The position numbers were made by a program, and so were the translations under genes. A DNA stretch of 64,000 nt from Burkholderia ambifaria AMMD. GTDB lineage: Bacteria; Pseudomonadota; Gammaproteobacteria; Burkholderiales; Burkholderiaceae. Shown here one piece after another: positions 26,919-35,579 of this stretch; the stretch's first letter is position 1; every line of letters begins with the position of its first letter. The stretch is from NCBI RefSeq assembly GCF_000203915.1, contig NC_008391.1:1798001-1862000 (forward strand), given 5' to 3'. The notes below the pieces were generated by a model. The model had not been told where the DNA came from and ran no database searches. It saw only the letters and a program-made list of their open reading frames with translations.

Positions 26919-26972
26919 CGAAAGGAGGCGCGAACACGGGCGGAACGGCATTCTGCCCGCTGTTTGGAGGTT

Positions 26973-27209
26973 TCATCGGCTTCGACGGATCCACAGGTAA
27001 TACGCACCAATCGCGACCAGCATCGCTCCGTCGATGACACCGAGAAACGGAAGCGGGCTCGTCCATTTATCCATATTGGTCGTGCGGGAGTAGTAGGGTG
27101 GACCGTCGCCGTATGCCTCGTTCAGATTGATCGCGTTGAACGCCGCAACGAACAGAATTGACATCAGCAATGTCGCACTGATCACTATGCGCAACAGGCG
27201 TTTTCGCAT
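26973..27209 (-). CDS. Small membrane protein, candidate immunity protein
   Basis: A 78-residue protein with two hydrophobic segments (about residues 7-26 and 54-73) joined by a polar loop with a PPYYSRTTN stretch. I do not recognise its family. It starts 1 bp after the stop of the DUF2778 reading frame, so the two genes form an operon. DUF2778 members include exported L,D-transpeptidase-like toxins whose immunity protein is encoded alongside. That makes this a candidate immunity protein, by context only. Local G+C is lower than in the flanking genes, suggesting acquisition. Confidence 0.6.
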   Translation of the reverse strand: MRKRLLRIVISATLLMSILFVAAFNAINLNEAYGDGPPYYSRTTNMDKWTSPLPFLGVIDGAMLVAIGAYYLWIRRSR

Positions 27210-27210
27210 G

Positions 27211-27695
27211 TCAGTATTGAACCGTCAGTGGAACATAACACTCGGGCATGCCCTTCGTTGCGGCTTCGATCTCGCGAACGAAATTTTCCATTCCCGAATG
27301 GAGATTGATGCATCCGGCGGAGCCGGCATGCGTGCCCCCGTGGATAAAGAATCCGCCGCGACCGAACGTCCGGGTCCCAGGCATGACGTGGATAGTCAGT
27401 CGATAATCCCCCAGGCCGCGCGCGAAGCAAGGTTGTACCAGCGATTCTTCCACATTTGGGAAGGCTGAATCCAGTATCGACCTGATGGTATAGGGCCAAC
27501 ATTTTCCATCTGGTGGCGAGCGCTCGAATAATCGAAACTGCCGCGATTATCGGGACGGCCGGAAACTGCAGGATAGACACCCGTTGTATTCCCCGTCATG
27601 ACCAAAAAACGCCCATCGAATCGGAGCGAAATGGAAGCGCGTGCGCAAGCGGGTACGGTCGGAATACCGCGTTCGGCAGCATACCTGTTCTCCAT
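27211..27695 (-). pseudogene. DUF2778 (L,D-transpeptidase-like) gene with frameshift
   Basis: Two overlapping frames together make one DUF2778 protein. The N-terminal part (27396-27695) has RFDGRFLVMTGNTTGVYPAVSGRP and IPSGRYWIQPSQMW, then ends early after AAWGIID. The C-terminal part continues in the next frame (from about 27412) as GDYRLTIHV, then FFIHGGTHAGSAGCINLHSG with the catalytic His and Cys of the L,D-transpeptidase-like motif. Adding one base to a run of five C (27408-27412, plus strand) joins them into about 161 residues. So this is a one-base deletion or a sequencing error. GAGGAT precedes the start. DUF2778 includes Tlde1-type peptidoglycan-targeting effectors. Confidence 0.8.
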
Positions 27696-27923
27696 CGTTC
27701 GTTATCCTCGTTTATTGACGATTTGAGTGCGCCTACTTATCGGCCACCCATCATAAAAGGACAACGCTGGATTTCAGTCGCGGCACGGAATGACGCACAC
27801 CGTGTTCAATGTGTTGAATCGGGCTGACGGGCCGCTCCAGAGCGCCTCGCGACTCGGGCGCGCTCCCATGTGAAAACATGTCGAACCGCAAACAGTGAGC
27901 GTCCGATCCTCGAATCTTCGCGG

Positions 27924-28403
27924 CTAGCCCGGCACGACCGGCTTGATCAGCGTCGTCGTGATCGGCGCGAAACCGCACGCCCGATAGAGCGCTCGTGCGG
28001 CCGTGTTGTGATTGAACACCGACAGCCCGATTTCGGTGACGCCGTGACGGCGTGCCTCGGCCTCGAGTGCCTCGAGCGTGCGCGTGGCCCAGCCCTGGCG
28101 GCGCCGGGACGGGACGATGTCGAGGTCGTAGATGAACAGCGTGCGGTTCGGCCCTTCGGGCACGATCGCGTACCAGAGGTCGCCGACCGTGTCGCCGGTG
28201 GCAGCCTCGATCAACTGGACGAGTGTCTGGCCGGAGGTGAGCAGGCCGTCGGGCAGCAGCGTATCGAAGCAGGCGCGGGCGCGGCCCGCCGCGTCTTCGC
28301 TCGCGTTCTGCCCGGAGGACACGAGATCGCGCGCGTAGCCGTCGATGGCGCGCGTGCGGTATGCGTGGAATTCGCCGGCCGTCATCGGCCGCATCTGCAG
28401 CAT
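27924..28403 (-). CDS. GNAT family N-acetyltransferase
   Basis: A 159-residue acetyltransferase with one GNAT domain. The acetyl-CoA-binding motif A is at about residues 100-112 (DLDIVPSRRRQGWATRTLEAL, with RRQGWA in place of R/QxxGxG/A), and the C-terminal NHNTAARALYRACGF is the usual motif B. The N-terminal MRPMTAGEFHAYRTRAIDGYARD resembles the branch annotated RimI-like, but the target is unknown. It is monocistronic; 28404-28511 upstream holds nothing recognisable before a tandem repeat. Confidence 0.88.
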   Translation of the reverse strand: MLQMRPMTAGEFHAYRTRAIDGYARDLVSSGQNASEDAAGRARACFDTLLPDGLLTSGQTLVQLIEAATGDTVGDLWYAIVPEGPNRTLFIYDLDIVPSRRRQGWATRTLEALEAEARRHGVTEIGLSVFNHNTAARALYRACGFAPITTTLIKPVVPG

Positions 28404-28511
28404 GGCCCGGGTGTCGCGAAGGAAGTCTGACTTCCAGTGTAGCGGGACGGTCGCACCGGCGCGCGATGCGGCGGTGAAAAACGGGCAGGCAATCGCGGCG
28501 AGCGCCGCGCC

Positions 28512-28631
28512 GGATCGGCGGATCGGCGGATCGGCGGATCGGCGGATCGGCGGATCGGCGGATCAGCGGATCAGCGAATCAGCGAATCGGCGAATCAGCG
28601 AATCAGCGAATCAGCGAATCAGCGAATCAGC
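28512..28631. repeat. 9-bp tandem repeat
   Basis: About 13 direct copies of a 9-bp unit. The left half is nearly pure GGATCGGCG and the right half mostly GAATCAGCG, as if two variants expanded separately. Its right end overlaps the stop codon of the 51-residue gene at 28627. Confidence 0.92.
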
Positions 28632-28782
28632 GACGGTACACGACGATCGGCGCGAAGTTCGCACGACGCATGCGATCGGCTTCGGCGCTACGCGCAGCGT
28701 ACGAGTATTCCGCGTCGAGCGGCAGGTGCGGGGAGACGAACAGATCGTCGATCTTTTGCAGCAGGGCAAGAATGAAGCTCAT
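28627..28782 (-). CDS. Small protein resembling DUF3563
   Basis: A 51-residue protein from ATG 28782 to TGA 28627, with AGGAG six bases before the start. It begins MSFILALLQKIDDLFVSP, an amphipathic helix, and continues with an AEYSYAARSAEADRMRR region; both recall the short DUF3563 proteins common in Burkholderiales, though similarity is only moderate. Function unknown. A 9-bp tandem repeat runs into its stop codon, and two GGGTTTTCCC motifs lie 23-63 bp upstream of its start. Confidence 0.7.
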   Translation of the reverse strand: MSFILALLQKIDDLFVSPHLPLDAEYSYAARSAEADRMRRANFAPIVVYRR

Positions 28783-28805
28783 GTGAGACTCCTGAGATAG
28801 ATCTA

Positions 28806-28845
28806 GGGTTTTCCCTTAGATGGACTCCATTCTAAGGGTTTTCCC
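28806..28845. promoter_or_regulatory. Pair of GGGTTTTCCC motifs
   Basis: GGGTTTTCCC occurs at 28806-28815 and 28836-28845, start points 30 bp apart, just upstream of the 51-residue gene. It equals the motif before the small gene at 17998. It could be a protein-binding site; nothing in the sequence identifies the regulator. Confidence 0.5.
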
Positions 28846-28955
28846 TGAACTCTGCCAGCTCACCGCATCAGTTTGCCGCACCCGCGCCACCCGTCGACGG
28901 ACGCGCCGCACCGCCCGCCCCGGCGGGCGGAGCGTTGCAGGTAGGGTCAGACGAT

Positions 28956-30470
28956 TTAGTGCGTTCGACGCGCGCGCTTTGCGGCCGCCGCCTCACGGTT
29001 CGCGTTGCGCTGAAGCCGGTCGACCTGCGACAGCATGGCTTCGTGGTGTTCCGCGAGTGTCATCAGCGTTGCCTGCTGTGTCGACAGGTCGGCAGCCAGC
29101 CGGTCGATCCGCTGTTGCCGGGCTTCCAGATCCTGCTTCAGGTGCGCGATCTGCCGCGTTTGCAGCACCAGCGCGACGAGCCCGGCAAGCACGACGACCG
29201 CCAGCGCCAGCAGCAGCCGGTTGACGCGACGCATCTCGCGGTCCGCCGCCTGCTTCAAGCCGGCCGTCTCGGCCTGCAGCGTGGCAAGCCGGTCCGACAG
29301 CGGGCGCAGATGAGTGTCGGGGTCGAAGTCCGACGCACCCGGTTGCGCACGATCCGCCGACGGCTTCGTCACGAACGACGCGGCTGACGCCACCGGCTGT
29401 ACGACCGGCGAGGCCGACGCTGCGGTTGCTCGCGCGGCGTCGCGGGGGCTCGCGGGACTTGCGGGACTTGCGGGAATCGCTGCAACTGCGGGCTCGGCCA
29501 GTTCGGCCGCCGCCTGCGGTTCAGCAGCAGAAGGCTCGGCGTGCGCCGGCATCGATTCCAGCTCGGCGCCGACCGCCGCCGCTTCCCGCGCGCCGGCCAC
29601 CGCTGCCGGGTCGCGTCTACCAGCGGCCGCACGTCGCCTGCCGCCGGAGGATGCGCGGCGCCCCTTCGTGGTCTCGGCGGGCGTCCGCGCTGCTTCATCC
29701 TGCGTGACCGGCGCAGCGGCACCTTCCGCCTCGGCGTCCGCTTTAACGGGACGGGCGCCGAGCACCGCGTCGAGCGCACCACCTACCGCCGCGGCATTCG
29801 ACGTCGCATGATCCGCGTTCGTCCCGGCCGCGTCGCCGGCTTTGGGCACGCTACCTTTCTTCACATGGCCGTCGCCGGTTACCGGCTCACCGGCCGCGGC
29901 CACCGCAACGCCATCGGCATGCCACGCATCGGCGCGCTTCGTTGCGTCGGCATCGGCCGCGCGCGCGGCGTTGGCGTTGGCGTTGGCGTTGGCGTTGGCG
30001 TTGGCGTTGGCGTTGGCGTTGGCGTTGGCATCAGCATCGGCATCAGCCACATCACCATTTCCCCGCGTCGCCGCAGACGCTCCCGTCATCGCAACATCGG
30101 CAGCCTGCTCCACCGCATCGACACCGTCGCCGTCCGCATCCGCATCCGCAGCGTGACCGTGCGCGGCGAATCCGTCCAGCATCGCCTGCCGACCAGCGTC
30201 CTCGCCAGCCGCAGCAGCGTCCGTGTCGCCATCCGCCATCGCGTCATCACGCGCGACGACCGGCGCACGCGCCGCCGGCTCGAGCACCGGATCGCCGAAC
30301 AGGTCGAGCGTGCGTTCGTCCCGCGACGCCTCGCCAGCCGCCGCGTGACCGGACCGCGCGGTGGCCTTGGCGGCTGTGTCTGCCGCGGCCGCGACGGAGC
30401 GCAGGCGCGAACGGGCCGACGAGCGGTCGGAGCGGGAACGGGAGCGAGGCAGGGAAACGGATTCGGTCAT
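28956..30470 (-). CDS. Low-complexity single-pass membrane protein
   Basis: A 504-residue protein of unknown function. Residues 1-390 are Ala/Asp/Arg-rich and probably disordered, including an alternating Ala-Asn run (about 148-168) coded by a hexanucleotide repeat. LDLFGDPV (about 55-62) is a short hydrophobic island. A membrane helix follows at about 436-456 (LLLALAVVVLAGLVALVLQ), then a predicted coiled coil (about 458-490) and a basic end. The long N-terminus is predicted cytoplasmic. Codon use supports a real gene even though composition is extreme. It may be a scaffold or envelope-spanning protein; I cannot name it. Confidence 0.7.
   Translation of the reverse strand: MTESVSLPRSRSRSDRSSARSRLRSVAAAADTAAKATARSGHAAAGEASRDERTLDLFGDPVLEPAARAPVVARDDAMADGDTDAAAAGEDAGRQAMLDGFAAHGHAADADADGDGVDAVEQAADVAMTGASAATRGNGDVADADADANANANANANANANANANANAARAADADATKRADAWHADGVAVAAAGEPVTGDGHVKKGSVPKAGDAAGTNADHATSNAAAVGGALDAVLGARPVKADAEAEGAAAPVTQDEAARTPAETTKGRRASSGGRRRAAAGRRDPAAVAGAREAAAVGAELESMPAHAEPSAAEPQAAAELAEPAVAAIPASPASPASPRDAARATAASASPVVQPVASAASFVTKPSADRAQPGASDFDPDTHLRPLSDRLATLQAETAGLKQAADREMRRVNRLLLALAVVVLAGLVALVLQTRQIAHLKQDLEARQQRIDRLAADLSTQQATLMTLAEHHEAMLSQVDRLQRNANREAAAAKRARRTH
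29967..30029. repeat. GGCGTT hexanucleotide repeat
   Basis: Ten and a half units of GGCGTT lie inside the low-complexity membrane protein gene and code, on the minus strand, for alternating Ala and Asn. The frame survives any change of unit number. Confidence 0.93.
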
Positions 30471-30573
30471 GGAGTCGGATTACAAGCCCGCGAACGCGGA
30501 ATCGGAGGTCGAACGGAATCAGCGACGGCCATTGTCGCATGACCGATCGCCGATCCGATCGATCGGATGCCGT

Positions 30574-31272
30574 CTATTCGTCGCCCGACAACCCGTTGCC
30601 TTCGTCGAATCGCGTCACGCACGACAGCGCGCGCAGCTTGTCGCAAATCGCGCGGTATTCGAGATCCGACACGCGGCCGAGCGCGATGCGCACCTCGTCG
30701 TGCTCGCCGGTGTCGTCGGCGCGCTGCACGATGAATTGCTTCACGCGCGCGCTGTCGGGGCCGAGCGCCGCGTGCAGCGAATCGAACGTCAGCGCGCCGC
30801 TTACGACCGTCAGCGTGAACTGGCGGCGCTGCCGCACGGTGAAGTAGCGCCGCTCGAGCGGCTTGATGCCGGCCAGGATGATCAGGATGATGATCGTCGC
30901 GGAGATCGACGCGGCGTACAGGCCGCCGCCCACCGCCAGGCCGATCGCGGCGACCGACCACAGGCTCGCGGCCGTCGTCAGCCCGCGCACGATCTCGCCG
31001 CGCAGCAGGATCGAGCCCGCGCCGAGGAAACCGATGCCCGACACGACCTGCGCGGCGATCCGCGACGGGTCGAGCACGATGTGGTCGCTGGTGCCGAGCA
31101 CGTCGGCGAAACCGAACGCCGACACGATCATGATGAGCGTCGAGCCGACACAGACGAGCATGTGCGTGCGCAGGCCAGCCGCCCACGACAGGCGCTCACG
31201 CTCGAAGCCGATGACGCTGCCGAGCGCCGCCGCGAGAACCAGCCGCATCACGAGTTCCAGGTTGCCGAGCAT
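30574..31272 (-). CDS. MgtC/SapB family membrane protein
   Basis: A 232-residue protein with an N-terminal MgtC domain of about four to five membrane helices (residues 1-135), including GSVIGFERERLSWAAGLRTHMLVC (about 18-41) and IGFLGAGSILLRG (about 80-92), both family signatures. A soluble ACT-like C-terminal domain (about 150-232) follows. MgtC proteins support growth in low magnesium and inside macrophages, in part by acting on the F-ATPase. The ATG at 31272 has AGGAG before it. It is divergent from the AGE epimerase gene. Confidence 0.88.
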   Translation of the reverse strand: MLGNLELVMRLVLAAALGSVIGFERERLSWAAGLRTHMLVCVGSTLIMIVSAFGFADVLGTSDHIVLDPSRIAAQVVSGIGFLGAGSILLRGEIVRGLTTAASLWSVAAIGLAVGGGLYAASISATIIILIILAGIKPLERRYFTVRQRRQFTLTVVSGALTFDSLHAALGPDSARVKQFIVQRADDTGEHDEVRIALGRVSDLEYRAICDKLRALSCVTRFDEGNGLSGDE

Positions 31273-31383
31273 CCGATTTATCTCCTTTTTTGGGGGCGGC
31301 CGCGCGGAATGGTTTATCCTTGGGCCCGGCCGCGCCGCTCCGGGCCGCGCCGACTCGATTCGATCCAAGCGCTCAATCCCGCC

Positions 31384-32493
31384 ATGTCCGTTCCCGATTC
31401 CGATTCCGCTCAGACCGCCCGATTGCGCGACCATTTTGCGCACGTCATCTTGCCGATCTGGCAGGGTTCAGGGTTCGACCACACGTTGCGGCTGCCGTTC
31501 GAGGCCGTCGATCCGGCCACCCATGCCCCGCTGCCCGCCACCCGTTATCGCGCAATGGCATGCGCGCGGCAACTGTTCGTGTTCGCGCAGGCCGGCAACA
31601 CCGCGCACGCGGCCACGCTGTTCGACTCGCTGTGCAGCCGCTTCCGCGACCCGCGCCACGGCGGCTGGTTCTACAGCGTCGACGCGCAAGGCGCGCCGCT
31701 CGACACGACCAAGGACCTCTATACGCACGCATTCGTCGTGTTCGCGTGCGCCGCATGGCATGCGGCGTCGGGCGACGCCGCGGCGCGCACGGTCGCCGAG
31801 GACACCGCCGCATTGATCCAGGACCGCTTCGCGCCGCAGCCGGGCGACGCGCTGCTCGACGCCGCGCGCCACGCCGATTTCTCGTCGTCGGGCGGCGGCG
31901 CGCTGCAAAACCCGTTGATGCACCTGACCGAAGCATGGCTCGCGGCCGCCGATGCGTTCGGCGATGCGGCGTTCAACGATGCGCTCGCACGCACCGCGCA
32001 GGCCGTCGAGCGCACGTTCGTCGATCCGGCGACCGGCTGCGTCGCCGAGCTGCCGCTCGGGGCGCCCGACAACCGCTTCGAGCCCGGCCACCAATTCGAA
32101 TGGTTCTATCTGGTCGACGCGGCCGGCGCTCGGCTCGCGCAGACCGGGCTTCCCGACGCACTCGCGCGCGCGTTCGCGTTCGCCGAGCAGCACGGCATCG
32201 ATCCGCAGACGGGCGCCGTATGCGCGGCCGTCGACGCGCAAGGCGCGTGCATCGACGGCACGCAGCGAATCTGGGCGCAGACCGAATACCTGCGCGCGCT
32301 CGCGACGCACGGCGGCACGCCCGCTTCCGCGCCGCTCGCGCGGCAGATCGAGCGCTTCGCCGCGCGCTTCCTGCATCCGCGCGGCTGGTTCGAGTGCAAG
32401 ACGGCCGACGGGCAGGTGTCGCGCGCCGACATGCCGTCGACGACGCCCTACCACCTCGCGACCGCTTACGCGGCGCTGCCCGCCGCGTCGTAA
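31384..32493 (+). CDS. AGE family epimerase/isomerase
   Basis: A 369-residue (alpha/alpha)6-barrel sugar isomerase of the N-acylglucosamine 2-epimerase family. Visible are [20 protein letters not shown] (about 48-67), [31 protein letters not shown] near 97-127, [10 protein letters not shown] and [11 protein letters not shown] near 236-246 with the catalytic His. Members interconvert mannose/fructose/glucose or acylated hexosamines; the exact substrate is open. The last 28 bp overlap the end of the convergent chemoreceptor gene. Confidence 0.9.
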   Translation: MSVPDSDSAQTARLRDHFAHVILPIWQGSGFDHTLRLPFEAVDPATHAPLPATRYRAMACARQLFVFAQAGNTAHAATLFDSLCSRFRDPRHGGWFYSVDAQGAPLDTTKDLYTHAFVVFACAAWHAASGDAAARTVAEDTAALIQDRFAPQPGDALLDAARHADFSSSGGGALQNPLMHLTEAWLAAADAFGDAAFNDALARTAQAVERTFVDPATGCVAELPLGAPDNRFEPGHQFEWFYLVDAAGARLAQTGLPDALARAFAFAEQHGIDPQTGAVCAAVDAQGACIDGTQRIWAQTEYLRALATHGGTPASAPLARQIERFAARFLHPRGWFECKTADGQVSRADMPSTTPYHLATAYAALPAAS

Positions 32494-34091
32494 CCGGCGT
32501 CGGCAAACGACGGCGCGCGCTGTTCGCGAACCCCGTGAATCGCGCGCGCGTCGCCCAGCTCGAACACCGACACCGCCTGCATCAGGTGCGCGGTCTGCTC
32601 GTTCAGCGACGCGGCCGCCGCCGCGACTTCCTCCACCAGTGCCGCGTTTTGCTGCGTCAACTGGTCCATCTGCGTAACGGCCTGGTTCACCTGCTCGATG
32701 CCGACGCTCTGCTCGACCGACGCGGCCGTGATCTCCGACATCGTCTGCACGACGCGCGTGATCGACGCCGATACCGTCCGCATCGCGTCGCCGGCACGCT
32801 CGACGAGTTCCGAGCCGCCGTCGATCTGCGCGACCGACTCCTCGATCAGCGCCTTGATCTCCTTCGCCGATTGCGCGCTGCGCTGCGCGAGCGAGCGCAC
32901 TTCGCCCGCGACCACCGCGAAGCCGCGGCCCTGCTCGCCGGCCCGCGCGGCCTCGACCGCCGCGTTCAGCGCGAGGATGTTGGTCTGGAACGCGATGCCG
33001 TCGATCACCGAAATGATCTCCGCGATCCGGCCGGAGCTCTGCGCGATGCCACGCATCCGGTCGATCACGCTGTCGACCACGCCGCCGCCGTGACGCGTCG
33101 CGTCGAGCGCCGCGTCGGCCAGTGCGCTGGCCGCACGGGCGCTGTCGGTGTTCTGGCGCACGGTCGCGGTCAGTTCCTCCATGCTCGCGGCGGTTTCCTC
33201 GAGCGATGCGGCCTGCGTGCCCGTGCGCGCGGACAGGTCCGCGTTGCCGCCGGCGATCTCGCCCGCACCGAGGTGGATCGCGTCGGACGCTTGACGCACG
33301 GTGCGCACGGTGTCCGCGATGCTCGCCTGCATCGCGGCGAGGCCGCGCAGCATCCGGTCGATCTCGAACACGCCCGCCGGCCGCACGGCTTCGTCGAGCC
33401 GGCCCTGCGCGATCCGCTCGAAATGGCGGCCGGCTTCGTCCAGCGGCGCGACCACCGCGCGCCGCGCACCCGCGTAAATGGCCGCGCTGGCCGCGAGCAT
33501 CGCCACCAGCAATACGATGCCGACCCACTTGAACCACTGCATCCCGCTGTCGATCGTGTCGAGCGCGGCGCGGCTCGACGCGCCGCCGTAGTCGACGAAG
33601 CGGTGCAGTTCGGCGAGATACGCGTCCTGGAAGCGTTGCGTCGGCTGGTCGAGGAACGCCTGGATGTTGTCGGCGTCGAGGAACTGCACGAGTTCGCCCA
33701 GCGCGCCGCGCAGCGCGCGATAGCGCTCGGCGAGCGCCGCGACCTGCGCGCGGTTCGTTGCGTCGACGGCCTGCGCGGCCGTCAGCGCGGCGAACGCCTT
33801 GTCCGCTTCCGCGAGCGAAGCGCTCGCATGGCGGATGATCTCGTCGGGTTTCGGGCCGCCGCGCACCATCCGCGTGCCGGCACGCGACAGGTTCACGCGC
33901 GCGTCGAGCAGGCGCTCGCTCGCCTGACTGGCCGCACCGACCTGCGCGATCGCGACGTTCGACAGATCGTCGACGCCGCTGCGCGTCGACGCGAGCGCCC
34001 AGAAGCCGAGCGCCTCGATGGCGACGAGAAAGAGGCAAAACACGGTCAACACGCCGAGCAGACCCGACGCGAGCTTGATTTTTCCGAACAT
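32466..34091 (-). CDS. Methyl-accepting chemotaxis protein
   Basis: A 541-residue chemoreceptor. Two membrane helices (about 7-29 and 190-212) bracket a periplasmic four-helix-bundle sensor, followed by a HAMP region ([24 protein letters not shown], about 228-248) and the cytoplasmic signalling domain with the highly conserved hairpin tip [20 protein letters not shown] (about 365-385). No CheA/CheW genes are near, so it would feed a central chemotaxis pathway. Ligand unknown. Its 3' end overlaps the AGE gene by 28 bp. Confidence 0.93.
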   Translation of the reverse strand: MFGKIKLASGLLGVLTVFCLFLVAIEALGFWALASTRSGVDDLSNVAIAQVGAASQASERLLDARVNLSRAGTRMVRGGPKPDEIIRHASASLAEADKAFAALTAAQAVDATNRAQVAALAERYRALRGALGELVQFLDADNIQAFLDQPTQRFQDAYLAELHRFVDYGGASSRAALDTIDSGMQWFKWVGIVLLVAMLAASAAIYAGARRAVVAPLDEAGRHFERIAQGRLDEAVRPAGVFEIDRMLRGLAAMQASIADTVRTVRQASDAIHLGAGEIAGGNADLSARTGTQAASLEETAASMEELTATVRQNTDSARAASALADAALDATRHGGGVVDSVIDRMRGIAQSSGRIAEIISVIDGIAFQTNILALNAAVEAARAGEQGRGFAVVAGEVRSLAQRSAQSAKEIKALIEESVAQIDGGSELVERAGDAMRTVSASITRVVQTMSEITAASVEQSVGIEQVNQAVTQMDQLTQQNAALVEEVAAAAASLNEQTAHLMQAVSVFELGDARAIHGVREQRAPSFADAGYDAAGSAA

Positions 34092-34351
34092 GGGGGGAGA
34101 TTCCTGGAGAGCCGACGATGGAGCAATGCCCCGGCATTAGCGGCATTTCTTCGTCGGACTTTAGGCTCTCGGCCCGGCGATCTCCGTCATTCCCGCCGAA
34201 TCGCCGGCAAACGAGCATGACTCGCGCGTTCGACGCAATAATCGCGGCGCATCGCGCCGGTAATTGCAAGAAACGTGGACGAATTTCCTTGCTTATCCGC
34301 AGCCCCCTTCCTAGAGTTCAGCGCAAGCGGACATGGATTGCGAGGAAGTCG

Positions 34352-34795
34352 ATGACGGACATCACGGACCACGCGCGCGGCGCATTGCGCGCGCAACCGT
34401 TCAGCATGCTGCTGCGTACGGAGCTGATGCATATCGGCGACAACGAGGTGTCGCTGTGCCTGCCCGTGCGGGACGAACTGCGCCAGCAGCACGGCTTCGT
34501 GCACGGCGGCGTGATTGGCTATCTCGCCGACAACGCGCTGACGTTCGCCGGCGCGCTCGTGCTCGGCCCGCGCGTGATCACCGCTGAATACAAGATCAAC
34601 TACCTGCGGCCGGCCGTGAATGGCACGCTCGTCGCGCGCGCGAAGGTCGTCTACGCGGGGCGGCACCAGGCGACCTGCCAGTGTCACGTCTTCGTCATCG
34701 ACGGCGATCACGAGCGGCTCGTCGCAATCGCGCAAGGGACGATCAACCGCGTCGGCGACGGCAAGATGCCGGATTCGCCGGAGGAAACGGCGTAA
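34352..34795 (+). CDS. PaaI family hotdog thioesterase
   Basis: A 147-residue hotdog-fold acyl-CoA thioesterase. The motif QQHGFVHGGVIGYLADNA (about residues 44-61) holds the HGG-D active-site pattern of the PaaI family, and NYLRPAVNGTLVARAKVVYAG matches the following strands. GAGGAA precedes the ATG at 34352. It probably hydrolyses aryl- or acyl-CoA esters to recycle CoA; the substrate cannot be told. It is divergent from the chemoreceptor across a 260-bp gap with no clear site. Confidence 0.88.
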   Translation: MTDITDHARGALRAQPFSMLLRTELMHIGDNEVSLCLPVRDELRQQHGFVHGGVIGYLADNALTFAGALVLGPRVITAEYKINYLRPAVNGTLVARAKVVYAGRHQATCQCHVFVIDGDHERLVAIAQGTINRVGDGKMPDSPEETA

Positions 34796-34917
34796 GTTGC
34801 TTTGTACCCAAAGGCCGGCGGATTGCCTGCCCGCGCATTGAGGATCGCACGTCCGGACACCGGCGATGCGACGTGGCCGGCAAACCGCGGCAGCACACGC
34901 GTCGCGCGTCGTCCGGC

Positions 34918-35199
34918 CTACCGCTTCATCGCGGCAAGATAGACGGCATCGCGGTCACGGCGACCGACTGCGACAACCAGTACGATCACTTCCGTATCGC
35001 GCACTTCGTAGACGAGTCGGTAGCCGACGCTGCGCAGCTTGATCTTGTAGCGATCCGGATGGCCATGCAGCTTGGCCGACGCAATGCGGGGATTCTCGAG
35101 GCGCTCGGCGAGTCGGGATTTGAACTGGTCGCAGATGGTGCGATCGAGCTTCTTCCACTCCTTCAACGCAGGTTCGAGAAAGGCAAGCTCAAAGGTCAT
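34918..35199 (-). CDS. RelE/ParE-type toxin
   Basis: A 93-residue RelE-superfamily toxin. The pattern AFLEPALKEWKKLDRTICDQFKSRL (about 6-30), LHGHPDRYKIKLRSVGYRLVYEV (about 44-66) and VVAVGRRDRDAVY (about 76-88) are those of ribosome-dependent mRNA interferases of the RelE/StbE branch. It overlaps the antitoxin frame by 11 bp, the normal order with antitoxin first. G+C is lower than in the flanks, suggesting acquisition. Confidence 0.9.
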   Translation of the reverse strand: MTFELAFLEPALKEWKKLDRTICDQFKSRLAERLENPRIASAKLHGHPDRYKIKLRSVGYRLVYEVRDTEVIVLVVAVGRRDRDAVYLAAMKR

Positions 35200-35437
35200 T
35201 CAGCTTGACCTTGACGACCTTGTCCTTCGCACGCGTATTGGCAAGCGCGTTGTCTTCTATATCTTCGAGACGTTCGACCATCGCTTCCCACGTCTTCGCC
35301 GGGATGCAATAGAACGCGGGCTCGTTGTGATTCAGAATCGCAACCGGAAAGCCCTCGCCCGCCGCGACGGTTCCCATCGGATTGCGCTTCAGTTCCGAAA
35401 CGCTCGCCGTAACATTGGCCAGAATGGTGTGAGGCAT
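35189..35437 (-). CDS. Phd/YefM (RelB/StbD-like) antitoxin
   Basis: An 82-residue antitoxin. Residues 1-55 form the Phd/YefM DNA-binding fold (TASVSELKRNPMGTVAAGEGFPVAILNHNEPAFYCIP), and the acidic C-terminus (EDIEDNALANTRAKDKVVKV) would wrap the toxin. GAAGGAG lies before the ATG. With the toxin it forms a two-gene operon, likely repressed by the complex at a dyad just upstream (35480-35507). Confidence 0.9.
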   Translation of the reverse strand: MPHTILANVTASVSELKRNPMGTVAAGEGFPVAILNHNEPAFYCIPAKTWEAMVERLEDIEDNALANTRAKDKVVKVKLNDL

Positions 35438-35479
35438 ATCGGCTCCTTCGTTGATCGAGGCCCGATTTTACTCTATTTA

Positions 35480-35507
35480 GCACCAAATTTGATGCCATAT
35501 TTGGCAC
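35480..35507. promoter_or_regulatory. Dyad upstream of the toxin-antitoxin operon
   Basis: GCACCAAAT (35480-35488) and ATTTGGCAC (35499-35507) pair over CCAAAT/ATTTGG. The dyad is AT-rich, 43 bp before the antitoxin start, with a possible -10 (TAAAAT, minus strand, 35465-35470) beside it: a likely autoregulatory operator. Confidence 0.5.
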
Positions 35508-35579
35508 CCACCGAATTGGCTGTCCCGTGCGCAAGCGCATATCGCGAGTAGCGCTTTCGAATCGGCGAGCCGGCGCCAC

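Noticed and set aside
23799..26951. 1050-codon minus-strand open frame
   Set aside because: Shadow opposite copA; low-complexity Arg/Asp-rich translation, no recognisable domain.
26919..26972. Terminator after copA
   Set aside because: Only a short CGGGC/GCCCG pairing can be drawn, with no T-tract.
28345..28800. Plus-strand open frame across the 9-bp repeat
   Set aside because: Most of it is the repeat translated (RRIGGSAD, QRISESAN); the minus-strand 51-residue gene with a good ribosome binding site explains the region better.
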